Source of the DNA: Planctomycetota bacterium | GTDB taxonomy: Bacteria > Planctomycetota > PUPC01 > JACPCR01 | Length of the DNA stretch: 15,621 nt | NCBI GenBank assembly: GCA_030740295.1 | Contig: JASLXP010000535.1 | Coordinates: 1 to 15,621 of the forward strand | Reading direction: 5' to 3' | Shown here: positions 14,784-15,621 of the stretch, piece by piece | How positions within the stretch are numbered: position 1 is the stretch's first letter | Layout of the letters: the number at the start of each line of letters is the position of its first letter | Made by a program: the position numbers and the translations under genes | The notes under the pieces: model-generated | Seen by the model: the letters and a program-made list of their open reading frames with translations, nothing else | Databases searched by the model: none | What the model was told of the DNA's origin: nothing

Positions 14784-15418
14784 CCGCCATACTGATTCTC
14801 TTATCCATCCTCGTAATCGGGGCCGCGCTCCTCGGTCTCTTCTTCAAGAACTTTCACCGCGACCCTGACCGCATCCCGCCGGAGGGCTCGTTCATCCTGG
14901 CGCCGGCAGACGGCAAGATCCTGGATATCGTCGAACTGCCCGCGGGCGAACCTGTTGATCTGCCCAAAGGAATCATCGGCCGCGTCAGAGCATTCACAGA
15001 CGACCTGGCAGATGAGCCGCACCTCATGATCCCCATCTTTATGAACCCGTTTAACGTGCATGTCCAGTGGGCTCCGCTCGACGGACAAGTGCTGAAAATC
15101 GAGGAACGTGAAGGAAAATTTGTCGCCGCTTACTCTCTCCAGGCACTTGAAAACGCGACCATCGAGATGCTGGTCGATACAGAAATCGGTCGGGTGAAAC
15201 TGTTGCAGACGGCCGGCTACCTGGTCCGACACATCCACAACTGGCTGACCGTCGGTGAAACCCTCGAGAAAGGGCAGCGCTGGGGCAAAATGGATTTCGG
15301 CTCACAGGTGACGATTATCGTACCCAGGAAAGCAGTGGGAGAAATCAAGGTGAAGAAAGATGACTTTGTCATGGCCGGGGAGACTGTGCTTGCGGATTAC
15401 GTAATGCGTAATGCGTGA
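14780..15418 (+). CDS. psd: Phosphatidylserine decarboxylase proenzyme, short form
   Basis: It converts phosphatidylserine to phosphatidylethanolamine at the inner membrane, using a pyruvoyl group made by self-cleavage. The 212 residues match the short bacterial/archaeal-type enzymes rather than the roughly 320-residue E. coli form. Seen in order: an N-terminal membrane helix (about 4-22), the family FHRDPDRIP, PADGKI with Asp44, FMNPFNVHV with His94, the AGYLVRHI and GQRWGKMDFGSQV region, and the processing site Gly174-Ser175 (FGS in place of LGST). Asp44, His94 and Ser175 would form the processing triad. The NERN-like motif is degraded (ENAT), which is worth noting. The ATG overlaps the regulator stop by 4 nt, so the two are translationally coupled. 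The last five residues (VMRNA, 208-212) are encoded by a heptamer repeat. No phosphatidylserine synthase gene is in view; it often follows psd and may lie beyond the window. Confidence 0.93.
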   Translation: MTAILILLSILVIGAALLGLFFKNFHRDPDRIPPEGSFILAPADGKILDIVELPAGEPVDLPKGIIGRVRAFTDDLADEPHLMIPIFMNPFNVHVQWAPLDGQVLKIEEREGKFVAAYSLQALENATIEMLVDTEIGRVKLLQTAGYLVRHIHNWLTVGETLEKGQRWGKMDFGSQVTIIVPRKAVGEIKVKKDDFVMAGETVLADYVMRNA

Positions 15419-15449
15419 TGCGTAATGCGTAATGCGTAATACGTAAGTG
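15401..15449. repeat. Heptamer short tandem repeat GTAATGC (seven units)
   Basis: Seven consecutive 7-bp units: GTAATGC twice, GTGATGC, GTAATGC twice, GTAATAC, GTAAGTG. The first 18 bases are the final codons and stop of psd. The unit is related to the reverse complement of the array at 7037-7071. Confidence 0.85.
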
Positions 15450-15538
15450 TGTCAGAGAGGTCCGTCTTTTCCGCGAGGCCGGCTGTGTTTGCGATGCTCG
15501 AAACGGGTTGTTCGTTACTGGATGCTCAACAGGGGCTG

Positions 15539-15615
15539 ACTTTCAACTTTCAACTTCAAACTTTCAACTTCAAACTTTCAACTTCAAACTTCCAACTTTC
15601 AACTTTTAACTTTTA
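15539..15615. repeat. Heptamer short tandem repeat ACTTTCA/ACTTCAA (eleven units)
   Basis: Eleven consecutive 7-bp units alternate mainly between ACTTTCA and ACTTCAA, ending with ACTTTTA twice. Together with the array at 15401-15449 it brackets about 89 bp of non-coding sequence (15450-15538) in which I see no feature. The array lies close to the window edge, and its outer boundary appears to be at 15615. Confidence 0.85.
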
Positions 15616-15621
15616 CGTGGA

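Noticed and set aside
15401..15615. CRISPR array
   Set aside because: The repeats are contiguous 7-bp units without unique spacers, and no cas gene is present.

Overview
The window is bacterial, fairly GC-rich and densely coded. It most resembles Planctomycetota or another phylum of the PVC/FCB-like polysaccharide degraders. Support comes from a sulfatase, a Hanks-type kinase with the short acidic N-terminal region and polytopic C-terminus common in planctomycetes, a very large exported CehA/McbA-type protein, and intergenic heptanucleotide repeats. The phylum is an inference; no rRNA or other marker gene is present.

Left part, plus strand (1-5025): the C-terminal part of a sulfatase, an orphan periplasmic solute-binding protein, L-fucose mutarotase (fucU) overlapping a zinc alcohol dehydrogenase, then a membrane Ser/Thr protein kinase. 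Sulfatase, fucU and dehydrogenase together suggest use of a sulfated, fucose-containing polysaccharide. Convergent to the kinase lies an ArsB/NhaD-superfamily ion antiporter (5050-6705, minus).

Middle part, minus strand (7077-10423): an MDR dehydrogenase without the structural zinc lobe, then a tight three-gene cluster of acetolactate synthase small subunit, a flippase-like membrane protein and a histidine phosphatase. Two gene-free stretches of about 370-380 bp (6706-7076 and 10424-10806) carry REP-like inverted repeats built on ACAGGCTG.

Right part (10807-15621): a 1040-residue exported CehA/McbA-like protein on the minus strand faces a plus-strand pair across a 152-bp gap. The first gene of the pair is the most notable in the window. 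It fuses a LexA-type winged-helix DNA-binding domain to an IS200/Y1 transposase domain. The second histidine of the HUH motif and the nucleophilic tyrosine both appear to be lost, so it looks like a domesticated transposase turned regulator. Its promoter is nested between two perfect GTGTAA-N4-TTACAC palindromes, one filling the -35/-10 spacer and one covering the likely transcription start, which suggests autorepression. The second gene, phosphatidylserine decarboxylase (psd), overlaps the regulator by 4 nt and is probably under the same control.

Short tandem repeats with a 7-bp unit occur at four places (3334-3384, 7037-7071, 15401-15449, 15539-15615). One supplies the last five codons of psd, and another contains the start codon of the kinase.
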